Assembly (NCBI RefSeq): GCF_900107695.1
Contig: NZ_FNQP01000029.1
Coordinates: forward strand, 1 to 39,313
Direction of reading: 5' to 3'
Length of the DNA stretch: 39,313 nt
Source: Thiothrix caldifontis
GTDB lineage: Bacteria > Pseudomonadota > Gammaproteobacteria > Thiotrichales > Thiotrichaceae
Positions 1 through 8,038 of this stretch are shown here, piece after piece. The notes under the pieces are model-generated. The model made no database searches. It saw only the letters and a program-made list of their open reading frames with translations, and was not told where the DNA came from. The number at the start of each line of letters is the position of its first letter. The first letter of the stretch is position 1. A program made the translations under genes and the position numbers.

Positions 1-288
1 ATTTTGTGTGAAATCTACGTCAAATTACTGATTATCCTCATCCAACACTGGATCATGCTCACCGGATTGTGGGAAATACCCCAGCGCAGCCTCACCAAAG
101 GTGTTCAAGCCATTCAGGAACAGGCTTCCCATCTTGCCGCCTGCATCGCTGAGCGACGCAGCTTGATAAAATGCCTCAAGCAACTGGCAAAACTCTTCGC
201 TTCTTCAACCGCTTGCCGACAAAACAAACGGAGGAAAAAACCTAATAATTGGATGAGATTACAGCAAGTTAGGGAATGGAGGGCTTAA
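1..288 (+). CDS. Transposase, C-terminal fragment (partial)
   Basis: The frame is open from base 1, so the gene starts outside the window; about 95 residues are visible. The fragment is rich in Leu, Gln, Lys and Arg and ends in a basic tail (QNKRRKKPNNW), as seen in C-termini of IS4-type transposases. No catalytic DDE residue is present; these would lie upstream. The stop is 18 bases from the element tip, the usual arrangement for a transposase. The family call is from general resemblance, and the mobile nature is supported by the duplicate copy at the right end of the window. Confidence 0.6.
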   Translation: MLCEIYVKLLIILIQHWIMLTGLWEIPQRSLTKGVQAIQEQASHLAACIAERRSLIKCLKQLAKLFASSTACRQNKRRKKPNNWMRLQQVREWRA

Positions 289-306
289 AGTTGATGCGTA
301 TAGGGT
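1..306 (+). mobile_element. Right-end fragment of an insertion sequence (copy 1)
   Basis: The stretch holds the end of a transposase-like reading frame, then an 18-base tail that ends at the element tip. The boundary at 306 is set by the second, inverted copy at the other end of the window: 213-306 equals the reverse complement of 39220-39313 over 94 bases, and identity stops there. Read inward, the tip begins ACCCTATACGCATCAAC. The left end lies outside the window, so target duplications cannot be checked. Assignment to an IS4-like group rests only on the look of the transposase tail. Confidence 0.75.
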
Positions 307-334
307 ATCGCGTTCCGCTCCACCCACCCTACGG

Positions 335-685
335 TTATTTTTTATTCATTCGTTCTTTCAGGTTGGCAAATGGGTTGTGTGTTGCTGCCGCTGGCCCTGT
401 TGTACCTGCTGAACCACCATAAACGGCCTCAATTTGCTTTTGGTGTTCGTTGTCGTGGCAATACAAGCACAACAGTTCCCAGTTACTGCCGTCCTGAGGG
501 TTATTGTCGTGGTTGTGGTCACGGTGATGCACGGTTAACTCACGCAAATTGGCGTGGTTAAATTCACGGGCGCAGCGTCCACAAATCCACGGATACAGCT
601 TCAAGGCTTGTTCGCGATAGCCCTTAGCACGTTCATCGGCATACTTGCGAGCATTTTGGACAATTTTGGCTTGTTCTGGTGTCAT
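335..685 (-). CDS. yajD: YajD-like HNH nuclease family protein
   Basis: This is a 116-residue HNH protein. Two zinc-type Cys pairs (CGRC near residue 35 and CLYC near residue 74) flank the HNH core, with HH at the start of the motif, then N-x-H, N and a final CH-x2-EH. Length and motif layout match the YajD family of small HNH proteins, which are predicted metal-dependent nucleases of unknown physiological role. The ATG at 685 has a purine-rich ribosome site (GGGGAAGG) just before it. The C-terminal 30 residues are a loose Ala/Gly/Pro-rich tail. It is divergent from the tetR efflux operon, and its stop lies 28 bases from the insertion sequence tip, so its 3' flank may have been remodelled. 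Confidence 0.8.
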   Translation of the reverse strand: MTPEQAKIVQNARKYADERAKGYREQALKLYPWICGRCAREFNHANLRELTVHHRDHNHDNNPQDGSNWELLCLYCHDNEHQKQIEAVYGGSAGTTGPAAATHNPFANLKERMNKK

Positions 686-744
686 GACCTTCCCCTAACG
701 AATAATAATTGAAGTATTGTATACGATTTTTGGATTCAATCTCG

Positions 745-800
745 ACAACTGACCAACAGTCATTTAGACTCTTTACAAACAACTGACCAGCAGTCATTTA
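745..800. promoter_or_regulatory. Tandem operator repeats before the tetR efflux operon
   Basis: Two 22-base direct repeats at 745-766 and 779-800 differ at one base and are 34 bases apart. Each contains the partial dyad TGAC-N5-GTCA (TGACCAACAGTCA and TGACCAGCAGTCA), the form of many TetR-family operators. The second copy ends one base before the tetR start codon and occupies the place of a Shine-Dalgarno. I infer autoregulation by the adjacent TetR protein. Confidence 0.65.
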
Positions 801-801
801 T

Positions 802-1440
802 ATGCAAATCCGCGCCACCAATCCCGAAGACAAAGAACAACGCCGTGAAGCCATTCTCGATGCTGCCGAGCAGCAGTGGCTTGCCCAACCCGAGCGCATA
901 ACGAACGTTGCTGAGATTGCCGCTGCGGCTGGTGTGGCAAAAGGCACGGTATACCTGTATTTCCGCAGCAAAGAAGAATTGTTTCTTGCCATCCATGAGC
1001 GCCATGTAACCGAGTTTTTTAACCGTGTCGCACAACGGGCATTGCAAGATACGCCGATGGTAATGGGCGATATGTTCGCCATCAAGCGCCAATTCCTGCT
1101 GGATACCCCCATTTTCCTGCCCTTAGCAACGCAATGCCACGGCATGATGGAAAAGCACATTCCTCTGGAAGTGGGTTACGCTTTTGAGGAACGCACCTAT
1201 GCTCGCCTCAATACGACAGTGACCGCCTTACAACGCCATTTCCCTTTGATCAACCAAGCACTGATGCTGCAAAGCTACGCACTCATTCTGGGATTATGGC
1301 AACTGCTACGCCCTACCCCGCTCAAAGAATTGATGAAAGAACGTTCACTGATCTGTGCCTGTACCAACGATTACCTGCTCATGCTGGAAAATGCTTTGAC
1401 TGCGTTATGGCGCGGCGCACTGACCCCGGAGAATCCATGA
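802..1440 (+). CDS. TetR/AcrR-family transcriptional repressor
   Basis: The protein has 212 residues. Its N-terminal TetR DNA-binding domain covers about residues 12-60 (REAILDAAEQQWL, then a helix-turn-helix containing VAEIAAAAGVAKGTVYLYFRSKEELF). The rest is the variable ligand-binding and dimer domain, so the inducer cannot be predicted. It is the first gene of a three-gene operon and its TGA overlaps the ATG of the adaptor gene (ATGA). The classical role is repression of the adjoining pump, released by a pump substrate. The start at 802 has no visible Shine-Dalgarno because an operator copy runs up to it; a leaderless message is possible. Confidence 0.9.
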   Translation: MQIRATNPEDKEQRREAILDAAEQQWLAQPERITNVAEIAAAAGVAKGTVYLYFRSKEELFLAIHERHVTEFFNRVAQRALQDTPMVMGDMFAIKRQFLLDTPIFLPLATQCHGMMEKHIPLEVGYAFEERTYARLNTTVTALQRHFPLINQALMLQSYALILGLWQLLRPTPLKELMKERSLICACTNDYLLMLENALTALWRGALTPENP

Positions 1441-2513
1441 AGCACTCAGCTTTTCTTCCCTTACTACTGTTACTGGCACTCAGCGCCTGTCAAGAGCCAG
1501 AAACACCCACAACCGTCATCCGCCCCGCACAAGTTTGGACAGTCAGCGACCAAGCCACTCGCAACAGCGTAACCTATTCCGGCGAAACCCAAGCGCGGGT
1601 AGCCGCCGATCTCGCCTTCCGCGTCGGGGGCAAAGTGATGGCACGTAACGTCGATGTCGGCGCTGCTGTTAGCGCAGGGCAAGTGCTTGCCAGCCTTGAT
1701 ACGACTGACTTAAACCTCAACACCAGCAGTGCTCGTGCCAATCTGACCGCTGCTGAAGCCGATTTCACCAACACCAAAACCGAACTCGCACGGGTCGCCG
1801 AATTACGTCGCAAGCAATTCATCGGGCAATCTGCATTAGATAACGCCCAAGCTGCCCATGATGCCGCCGCTGCCAAAGTAGCTGCTGCCAAAGCCCAACT
1901 CAAACTGAGCGGCAACCAAGCAGGTTACACCGAATTACGCGCCGCACAAGCAGGCGTTATCACGCAAGTCAACATCGAAGTGGGGCAAGTGGTTGCGGCC
2001 GGGACACCGGTTGCCCGCATTGCTTACGCAGGTGAACGTGAAGTCCACATCCGTGTCGGCGAAACCACCGTACAAACCCTGCAAACAGGTGCACTCACTG
2101 ACATCAAACTCTGGTCACAACCCAACACTGTCTTTCAGGGCAAAGTCCGCGAAGTATCACCCACGACCGACACTACCCGCAGCTTTCTGGTCAAAATCAG
2201 CTTGTTGAACCCGCCACCCGATTTACGTCTAGGCGTAACAGCAGATGTCAGCCTCGCCAACATTCACACCAACGACGACCGCTGGTTGCCCGCTTCGGCA
2301 CTGTTCCAACAAGGCCAGCAAACCGCCGTGTGGGTAGTGAATACCGACAACCAAGTGCAATTGCAGCCCGTCACCGTAACTGCTTTTCACGAAACAGGCG
2401 TTACCGTGACAGGCTTACCAGCAGGCACAAAAATCATTGCTGCCGGAGTCCACAAACTGAGCAATGGGCAAATCATCAACCCCATCCCGTATGATGGCAA
2501 GGCGGGCGCATGA
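1437..2513 (+). CDS. RND efflux periplasmic adaptor (membrane fusion) lipoprotein
   Basis: I chose the ATG at 1437, which overlaps the tetR stop, over a longer upstream frame because it gives a clean lipoprotein signal: a hydrophobic run followed by LSAC with the acylated Cys at about residue 18. The 358-residue protein has the MFP layout: a lipoyl/barrel-sandwich segment (DLAFRVGGKV, then VSAGQVLASLD), an Ala-rich coiled-coil hairpin at about 85-150, the second lipoyl half (AAQAGVITQVNIEVGQVV) and a beta-barrel region. It should tether the RND pump to an outer-membrane channel across the periplasm. No TolC-type gene is in the window. Its stop overlaps the pump start (ATGA). Confidence 0.92.
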   Translation: MKHSAFLPLLLLLALSACQEPETPTTVIRPAQVWTVSDQATRNSVTYSGETQARVAADLAFRVGGKVMARNVDVGAAVSAGQVLASLDTTDLNLNTSSARANLTAAEADFTNTKTELARVAELRRKQFIGQSALDNAQAAHDAAAAKVAAAKAQLKLSGNQAGYTELRAAQAGVITQVNIEVGQVVAAGTPVARIAYAGEREVHIRVGETTVQTLQTGALTDIKLWSQPNTVFQGKVREVSPTTDTTRSFLVKISLLNPPPDLRLGVTADVSLANIHTNDDRWLPASALFQQGQQTAVWVVNTDNQVQLQPVTVTAFHETGVTVTGLPAGTKIIAAGVHKLSNGQIINPIPYDGKAGA

Positions 2514-5500
2514 GCAGCTTCAACCTGTCAGAATGGGCGCTACGCCACCGCAATTTTGTGCTGTATTTGATGATCCTGACCCTAGGCTTGGGTATTTTCG
2601 GCTACAACAAATTAGGGCAATCGGAAGACCCGCCCTTCACCTTTAAAGTCATGCTGGTGCAAGCGTATTGGGCGGGTGCTACCGCGCAGGAAATGGAATC
2701 GCAAGTCACCGAGCGCATCGAAAAAACCATTTTGGAAACGGATTATATTGATGTCGTGCGCAGCTTTTCGCGCCCCGGTGAAGCCAATATTTTCGTCATA
2801 GCCAAAGACGATGCGCCTTCTGCTGCCATGCCCGGTATGTTTTATGACATTCGTAAGCGTGTCGGGGATATGCGCCATACCCTGCCGCAAGGGGTGGTTG
2901 GCCCCACCTTCAACGACGAATTCGGCGAAACCTATGGCAATATTTTTGCGCTGACGGGGGATGGCTTCAACTTCGCCCAATTGCGTGATGCCGCTGATAA
3001 TATCCGCAAAGAACTATTACTGGTCAAAGATGTCGCCAAAATCCTCAGCATTGGTGAGCAAGAGGAACGGATCACCATCGAACTTTCCAACAGCAAGCTG
3101 GCGAACCTCGGTTTCAGCGTCCAACAATTAGTGGACGTATTGCAGGCACAAAATACCATCACCGCAGTGGGTGCATATAACACGGATAACGACCGGATTT
3201 ACGTGCGTCCCGAAGGGGCTTTCAGCAAGCTGGAAGACATCCGCAACCTGCCAATCAATCTAGGCAACCGCACCTTGCGCCTCCGCGAAGTCGCCGAGGT
3301 AAAACGTGGCTATGCCGACCCACCACACTCCACGTTCCGCTATCAGGGGCAAGCAGCCTTGGGGATTGGCGTGTCGATGCGCAAAGGCGGCGATATTATT
3401 GCGCTGGGCAAATCCTTGGATGCCGCATTGGTACGCATCGAGAGCCAGCTCCCCATCGGCATGGAATTACACCGCGTCAATGACCAGCCTTCCGCCGTCA
3501 AACGCTCCATCAATGAATTCCTGCAAGTGGTGGCTGAAGCCATCATCATCGTGTTGGCGGTGAGTTTTATCAGCTTGGGAATGCGGGCGGGAACAGTGGT
3601 CGCACTCTCCATTCCGCTGGTATTGGCGGGGACGTTTTTCATGATGCACCTGTTCGGTATTGGTTTGCACAAGATTTCATTAGGCTCCTTGGTGCTGGCG
3701 CTGGGGCTATTGGTGGACGATGCCATTATCGCGATTGAAATGATGGTGGTGAAAATGGAAGACGGCTGGGATCGGATTCGTGCCGCCAGTTTCGCCTACA
3801 CCACCACCGCGATTCCCATGCTGACGGGAACACTGGTGACAGCAGCCGGTTTTTTGCCGATTGCGACGGCGCAATCGTCGGTCGGTGAGTTTACCCGCTC
3901 CATCTTTCAGGTGGTGACGATTGCATTGGTCATTTCGTGGTTTGCGGCAGTCATTGTCATCCCGTATTTGGGCTACAAATTATTGCCGGATCATGTGCCA
4001 CATGACCCTAGCACCAAAAAAACGGGCGTGATGGGGCGGCTGCTCAAACCGTTGCTTGATGCCCAACACCATCTTGCCGAAGGATTTTACCGCTGGTTTC
4101 GGGGGTTGATTCGTGCTTGCGTGCAATACCCACTGACCGTCATCGTCCTGACTGTGGCGACGTTCGCGGGATCTATTTTCATGTTCCAATTTGTGCAACA
4201 GCAGTTTTTCCCAGACGCCACCCGCTTGGAATTGATCGTTGACCTGAAGTTACCTGAAGGTTCGTCGTTAGACGCCACCCAAGCAGAAGTGGATAAACTG
4301 GAAACCTACTTAAATACTCAGCAAGCGCACGTCGAGAATTTTGTGGCGTATGTCGGCAACGGTTCACCACGCTTTTACTTGCCGCTGGATCAGCAATTAC
4401 CTGCCGCCAGCTTTGCACAGTTCGTGATTACTACCAAGAGTATTGCCGATCGTGAAACCTTGCGCGGTCAGTTGATCGAGTTGCTGGACAATAGTGGGCA
4501 ATTTGCCCATGCGCGTGGGCGGGTGATTCGCTTGGAAAATGGCCCGCCTGTCGGCTATCCGGTGCAATTCCGCGTTTCGGGTGACGATTTGTGGACATTG
4601 CGTGACCTCGGCGAACAAGTCGCTAATGTGATGCGTGCCAACCCGCATCTGGTGAATGTGCATCTGGACTGGAACGAACGCAACAAAGCCATTCGCCTCA
4701 AACTGGATACCGCAAAAGCCATCAGCCTCGGTGTCACCCAATCCGCCCTGTCGCAAGTGTTACAAAGCACTTTGAGCGGCACACCGATTGGCGAATTCCG
4801 TGAACACGACCAAACCATTCCCATCTTGCTGCGTGGTGTCGAGGGTGAACGTGACATGATTTCGCGGCTGGCTGGCTTGAATGTACCGACATCCACCGGC
4901 AAAACAGTGCCGTTGTCCCAACTGGCAAGTATCGACTACGTACAAGAAGAAGGTATTTTGTGGCATCGCAACCGTACCCGCACCATCACAGTACGCGGCG
5001 ATATTTACAGCAGAATTCAAGCACCGACCGTGACCGCAGAAGTCGAAACCCGCTTGCCAGAAATACGAGCCAAACTCCCGTTAGGTTACAAGTTGGAAAC
5101 CGGCGGGGCAGTGGAAGAAAGTGCTAAGGGCAATGAATCCATTGGTGCAGGCTTCCCGCTGTTCATCGTGGTGGTACTGACTTTGCTCATGATTCAGTTG
5201 CAAAGTTTTCAGCGCGTGATCATGGTAGTGCTAACCGCTCCCTTTGGGTTAATTGGAGTTTCATTGTTCCTATTGCTGTTTAACCGCCCGTTTGGCTTTG
5301 TCGCCATGTTGGGAACCATTGCACTTTCCGGCATGATCATGCGCAATTCGGTGATTCTTTTGGATCAGATTGAACGCAATATTGACGAAGGGCAAGTCCC
5401 ACGTGAGGCAGTGATTGAAGCCGCAGTACGGCGTTTTCGCCCCATTATGCTCACCGCATTGGCCGCGATTTTGGCAATGATTCCGCTATCGAAAAGCGTA

Positions 5501-5650
5501 TTCTTTGGGCCAATGGCAATTGCGATCATGGGCGGCTTACTGGTAGCAACGCTGTTGACCCTGCTGTTTTTACCAGCGTTATACACCGTGTGGTTCAAAA
5601 TGACGCAAGGACACCAAGCGTTTACGCACGCCGTTCAACCCAGCGTCTGA
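2510..5650 (+). CDS. RND efflux permease, AcrB/MexB superfamily
   Basis: The 1046-residue protein is full length for an RND inner-membrane pump. One transmembrane helix at residues 12-30 is followed by a large periplasmic loop, a helix block from about 335, a second loop and a final helix block from about 855. The proton-relay motif GLLVDDAIIAIEMM in TM4 carries the paired aspartates. In TM10, where AcrB has a lysine (K940), this protein reads SGMIMRNSVILLDQ, so arginine occupies that place; I recall this in TriC-like relatives but have not checked. It is the last gene of the tetR operon, translationally coupled to the adaptor. Substrates cannot be inferred. Its 3' end overlaps the convergent folK by 16 bases. 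Confidence 0.93.
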   Translation: MSSFNLSEWALRHRNFVLYLMILTLGLGIFGYNKLGQSEDPPFTFKVMLVQAYWAGATAQEMESQVTERIEKTILETDYIDVVRSFSRPGEANIFVIAKDDAPSAAMPGMFYDIRKRVGDMRHTLPQGVVGPTFNDEFGETYGNIFALTGDGFNFAQLRDAADNIRKELLLVKDVAKILSIGEQEERITIELSNSKLANLGFSVQQLVDVLQAQNTITAVGAYNTDNDRIYVRPEGAFSKLEDIRNLPINLGNRTLRLREVAEVKRGYADPPHSTFRYQGQAALGIGVSMRKGGDIIALGKSLDAALVRIESQLPIGMELHRVNDQPSAVKRSINEFLQVVAEAIIIVLAVSFISLGMRAGTVVALSIPLVLAGTFFMMHLFGIGLHKISLGSLVLALGLLVDDAIIAIEMMVVKMEDGWDRIRAASFAYTTTAIPMLTGTLVTAAGFLPIATAQSSVGEFTRSIFQVVTIALVISWFAAVIVIPYLGYKLLPDHVPHDPSTKKTGVMGRLLKPLLDAQHHLAEGFYRWFRGLIRACVQYPLTVIVLTVATFAGSIFMFQFVQQQFFPDATRLELIVDLKLPEGSSLDATQAEVDKLETYLNTQQAHVENFVAYVGNGSPRFYLPLDQQLPAASFAQFVITTKSIADRETLRGQLIELLDNSGQFAHARGRVIRLENGPPVGYPVQFRVSGDDLWTLRDLGEQVANVMRANPHLVNVHLDWNERNKAIRLKLDTAKAISLGVTQSALSQVLQSTLSGTPIGEFREHDQTIPILLRGVEGERDMISRLAGLNVPTSTGKTVPLSQLASIDYVQEEGILWHRNRTRTITVRGDIYSRIQAPTVTAEVETRLPEIRAKLPLGYKLETGGAVEESAKGNESIGAGFPLFIVVVLTLLMIQLQSFQRVIMVVLTAPFGLIGVSLFLLLFNRPFGFVAMLGTIALSGMIMRNSVILLDQIERNIDEGQVPREAVIEAAVRRFRPIMLTALAAILAMIPLSKSVFFGPMAIAIMGGLLVATLLTLLFLPALYTVWFKMTQGHQAFTHAVQPSV

Positions 5651-6126
5651 AGATCATCACATGCCAAGGCCGCGAGGCAATCTTGCAACTTACGCCCGTC
5701 AGGAAACACCTGATGCGGTGCAAGATCAGCCAAGGGTAATAGCACAAAGGAACGTTCACAAATACCGGGATGCGGTACGTGCAAATCGGCAGTCGCAATC
5801 ACAGCATCACCGTAAAGCAGCAAATCGAGATCCAAAGTTCGCGCACCCCAGCGCTGGCTGGCATCGCGCACCCGCCCATGCGCCCGTTCCACCGTAAAGA
5901 GGATTTGCAGCAAATCATGTGCAGCAAGGCGGGTTTGGATACCAACCACCGCGTTCACATAATCCGGTTGGTCTTGCGGCCCCATCGGTTTGCTCACATA
6001 AAAGCGGGATACGCCCCGCAACTCGATGCCCTCAACACCGGACAGTTGCGCAATGGCAGAATGCAGATTGGCAGTGGGATTACCTAAATTACTGCCTAAA
6101 CCAATATAGCAAAGCACTGGCTTCAT
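5635..6126 (-). CDS. folK: 2-Amino-4-hydroxy-6-hydroxymethyldihydropteridine pyrophosphokinase
   Basis: The protein transfers pyrophosphate from ATP to 6-hydroxymethyl-7,8-dihydropterin in folate synthesis. The 163 residues match the usual HPPK length. Visible motifs are the N-terminal GLGSNLGNP, the substrate and Mg-binding block RWGARTLDLDLLLYG with its two Asp residues near 95-97, and VPHP shortly after. Its ATG overlaps the pcnB stop (ATGA), so it is the second gene of a pcnB-folK unit, a frequent gammaproteobacterial pair. The last 16 bases overlap the convergent RND gene. Confidence 0.95.
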   Translation of the reverse strand: MKPVLCYIGLGSNLGNPTANLHSAIAQLSGVEGIELRGVSRFYVSKPMGPQDQPDYVNAVVGIQTRLAAHDLLQILFTVERAHGRVRDASQRWGARTLDLDLLLYGDAVIATADLHVPHPGICERSFVLLPLADLAPHQVFPDGRKLQDCLAALACDDLQTLG

Positions 6127-7445
6127 GATGCTGGCGTATGCGCCGCTTTGGTAACAATGCCCGGTTTACGACGCTTTTTCCGACGGCGCAAACTGCCTTT
6201 TACCGCTGCCCCCTTGCACATCACCTCACGCTCTTCGGGCGTTGCCGTTTGGAATGCTGTCCACCATTCGGCTTCATCTTTCACAGGCTCACCCGCTTCG
6301 GCACGCAAGCACAGAAAATCATAAGCGGCACGGAAGCGTGGATTGGTCAGTAAAAGATTCGCACGCCGCAAATCACGGTAACGAAAACGTGACTGCAATA
6401 ACCAAATTTCACGGGTAATGTTACTGAAACGGCGCGGTACAGCAGTGAAATCCACCTGATCCTGCAAAGCATCGGTTGCGGCTTGGGTCATCGCTTGCAG
6501 TTCCGGCATTCCTTTTCTCTGTAACTCTTCAGCCACTACCGATACTTCATGCCACAACAACACCGCATAGAGAAATCCAGGCATCACAGATTTACCTTCC
6601 GCCAAGCGCTGATCAGTATTGCGCAACGATAAAGCAATCATTCGCTCAAAATTGCCAGTATCATCATCTTCAAGACTTTCATAAGTTAAAGGCAACAAAT
6701 ATTGCAGTAAATCGTATTCACCCAATAACTGAAAGGTATTCCAACCATGACCGCTGTGCAATAACTTAATAATTTCATCGAATAAACGTGCGGAGGAAAC
6801 GCCTTCCAGCAAAATACCCATTGGGCGCATACAAGCCAAGGTAGCCGGTTCAATTTCAAACCCTAATTTCGCCGCAAAACGAATCGCTCGCAGCAAACGT
6901 ACCGGATCTTCACGGAAACGCTGTTCTGGATCGCCCAATAAACGGATTTTGCCATTGCGCAGGTCGTCTAACCCCCCAACAAAATCCAACAGCTCATCGC
7001 TAATCGGATCGTAAAATAAAGCATTAATGGTGAAATCGCGTCGCCACACGTCTTCTTCCAACGTGCCATAGACATTATCGTTGATGATACGCCCTACATC
7101 ATTGACCTTACCACCATCATCACTGTCATCATGCGGAGCACGGAAAGTAGCGACTTCCAAATAATCACGCCCATAGTAAATATGCGCTAAACGGAAACGT
7201 CGCCCAATCAAACGGCAGGAGTTGAATAAGCGCCGAATTTCTTCAGGATGTGCACTGGTCGCAATATCAAAATCTTTCGGCACTAAACCAAGCAACAAGT
7301 CACGAACACAACCACCGACCAAATAGGCTTCGTAGCCCGCTTTTTGCAAGCGCCGAATCACATCTTTAGCACGCCCACAGACTTTATCAGCGGGGATATG
7401 ATGCACGGTAGGCGGCACGTGCGTAGCATCGACTGGACTCAACAT
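6123..7445 (-). CDS. pcnB: Poly(A) polymerase I
   Basis: A nucleotidyltransferase of the class II CCA/poly(A) polymerase family that adds 3' tails to RNA and promotes decay. Motifs are YLVGGCVRDLLLG, the catalytic DFDIATSAHPEE with the paired Asp, RRDFTINALFYD, and the RNA-binding block RFREDPVRLLRAIRFAAKLGF. A basic C-terminus (RRRKKRRKPG) is typical of PcnB and separates it from CCA-adding enzymes. I chose the ATG at 7445, which has an AGG nine bases upstream. An in-frame TTG at 7490 follows a GGAG too closely but would add 15 residues. The first gene of the pcnB-folK pair, about 440 residues. Confidence 0.93.
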   Translation of the reverse strand: MLSPVDATHVPPTVHHIPADKVCGRAKDVIRRLQKAGYEAYLVGGCVRDLLLGLVPKDFDIATSAHPEEIRRLFNSCRLIGRRFRLAHIYYGRDYLEVATFRAPHDDSDDGGKVNDVGRIINDNVYGTLEEDVWRRDFTINALFYDPISDELLDFVGGLDDLRNGKIRLLGDPEQRFREDPVRLLRAIRFAAKLGFEIEPATLACMRPMGILLEGVSSARLFDEIIKLLHSGHGWNTFQLLGEYDLLQYLLPLTYESLEDDDTGNFERMIALSLRNTDQRLAEGKSVMPGFLYAVLLWHEVSVVAEELQRKGMPELQAMTQAATDALQDQVDFTAVPRRFSNITREIWLLQSRFRYRDLRRANLLLTNPRFRAAYDFLCLRAEAGEPVKDEAEWWTAFQTATPEEREVMCKGAAVKGSLRRRKKRRKPGIVTKAAHTPAS

Positions 7446-7500
7446 TGCCACTGACCTTGAAAATTCCGTTTTACCCACACTTTTGTTCAAGCTCCTGCCA

Positions 7501-7560
7501 TAAAAGTGGCAATAATACTACTACAAGACGGCAATACCTACCCTATCCGCCACTTTTTTA
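7501..7560. repeat. Long-loop inverted repeat between pcnB and rimI
   Basis: TAAAAGTGGC at 7501-7510 pairs with GCCACTTTTTTA at 7549-7560 across a loop of about 38 bases. It lies between the rimI stop and the pcnB start, both on the minus strand. It could end rimI transcription, but the loop is long for an intrinsic terminator and the strand is unclear. Confidence 0.35.
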
Positions 7561-7567
7561 CAACACC

Positions 7568-8038
7568 CTAGAACAGGGTTTTTGCCATTACCATTGCATC
7601 TTCGCGCCCAAATTCGGTCGGGTAATACCCTTTACGCACCCCGACCTCATTAAACCCTGCGTTTAAATACAAACGAATCGCGGAAAAATTCGACTGGCGC
7701 ACTTCCAAAAAACAGGTTTCTGCCTTGGCAGCCCGCGCAATACGCTCCACAGTTTTCAACAAACGACTACCGAAACCTTGACCCTGTAATTCAGGCGCAA
7801 GGCAAATATTTAACAAGTGCATTTCATCCAACACAAACATCAGCATCGCATAGCCTAACAACTCACTGTCCTGTTCATAAATCCAGCCAGAATAGCCGTG
7901 TTTAAGGCAATCGCTAAAAATTGCTGGTGTCCAAGGAAAGGGATATGCACGATTTTCCAGCGCCACCACTGTCGCTAAATCACCCAGTGTCATCGGGCGC
8001 AGCGGTAAAAAATCAGTATCAGAGTGGTGGTTGGGCAT
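7568..8038 (-). CDS. rimI: RimI-like ribosomal protein S18 N-acetyltransferase
   Basis: A GNAT acetyltransferase of 156 residues from the chosen ATG at 8038. The acetyl-CoA loop reads PELQGQGFGSRLL (Q-x2-G-x-G form), preceded by the beta-4 strand LLNICLAPE and followed by the beta-5 and alpha-4 segment FLEVRQSNFSAIRLYLNAGFNEVGVRKGYY, a sequence characteristic of RimI. RimI acetylates the N-terminal Ala of S18. The open frame runs further upstream, but that part is the C-terminal coding region of the glycosylase in another frame. The 20-base overlap with that gene suggests coupling, with a GAGG about 12 bases before the ATG. Confidence 0.88.
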   Translation of the reverse strand: MPNHHSDTDFLPLRPMTLGDLATVVALENRAYPFPWTPAIFSDCLKHGYSGWIYEQDSELLGYAMLMFVLDEMHLLNICLAPELQGQGFGSRLLKTVERIARAAKAETCFLEVRQSNFSAIRLYLNAGFNEVGVRKGYYPTEFGREDAMVMAKTLF

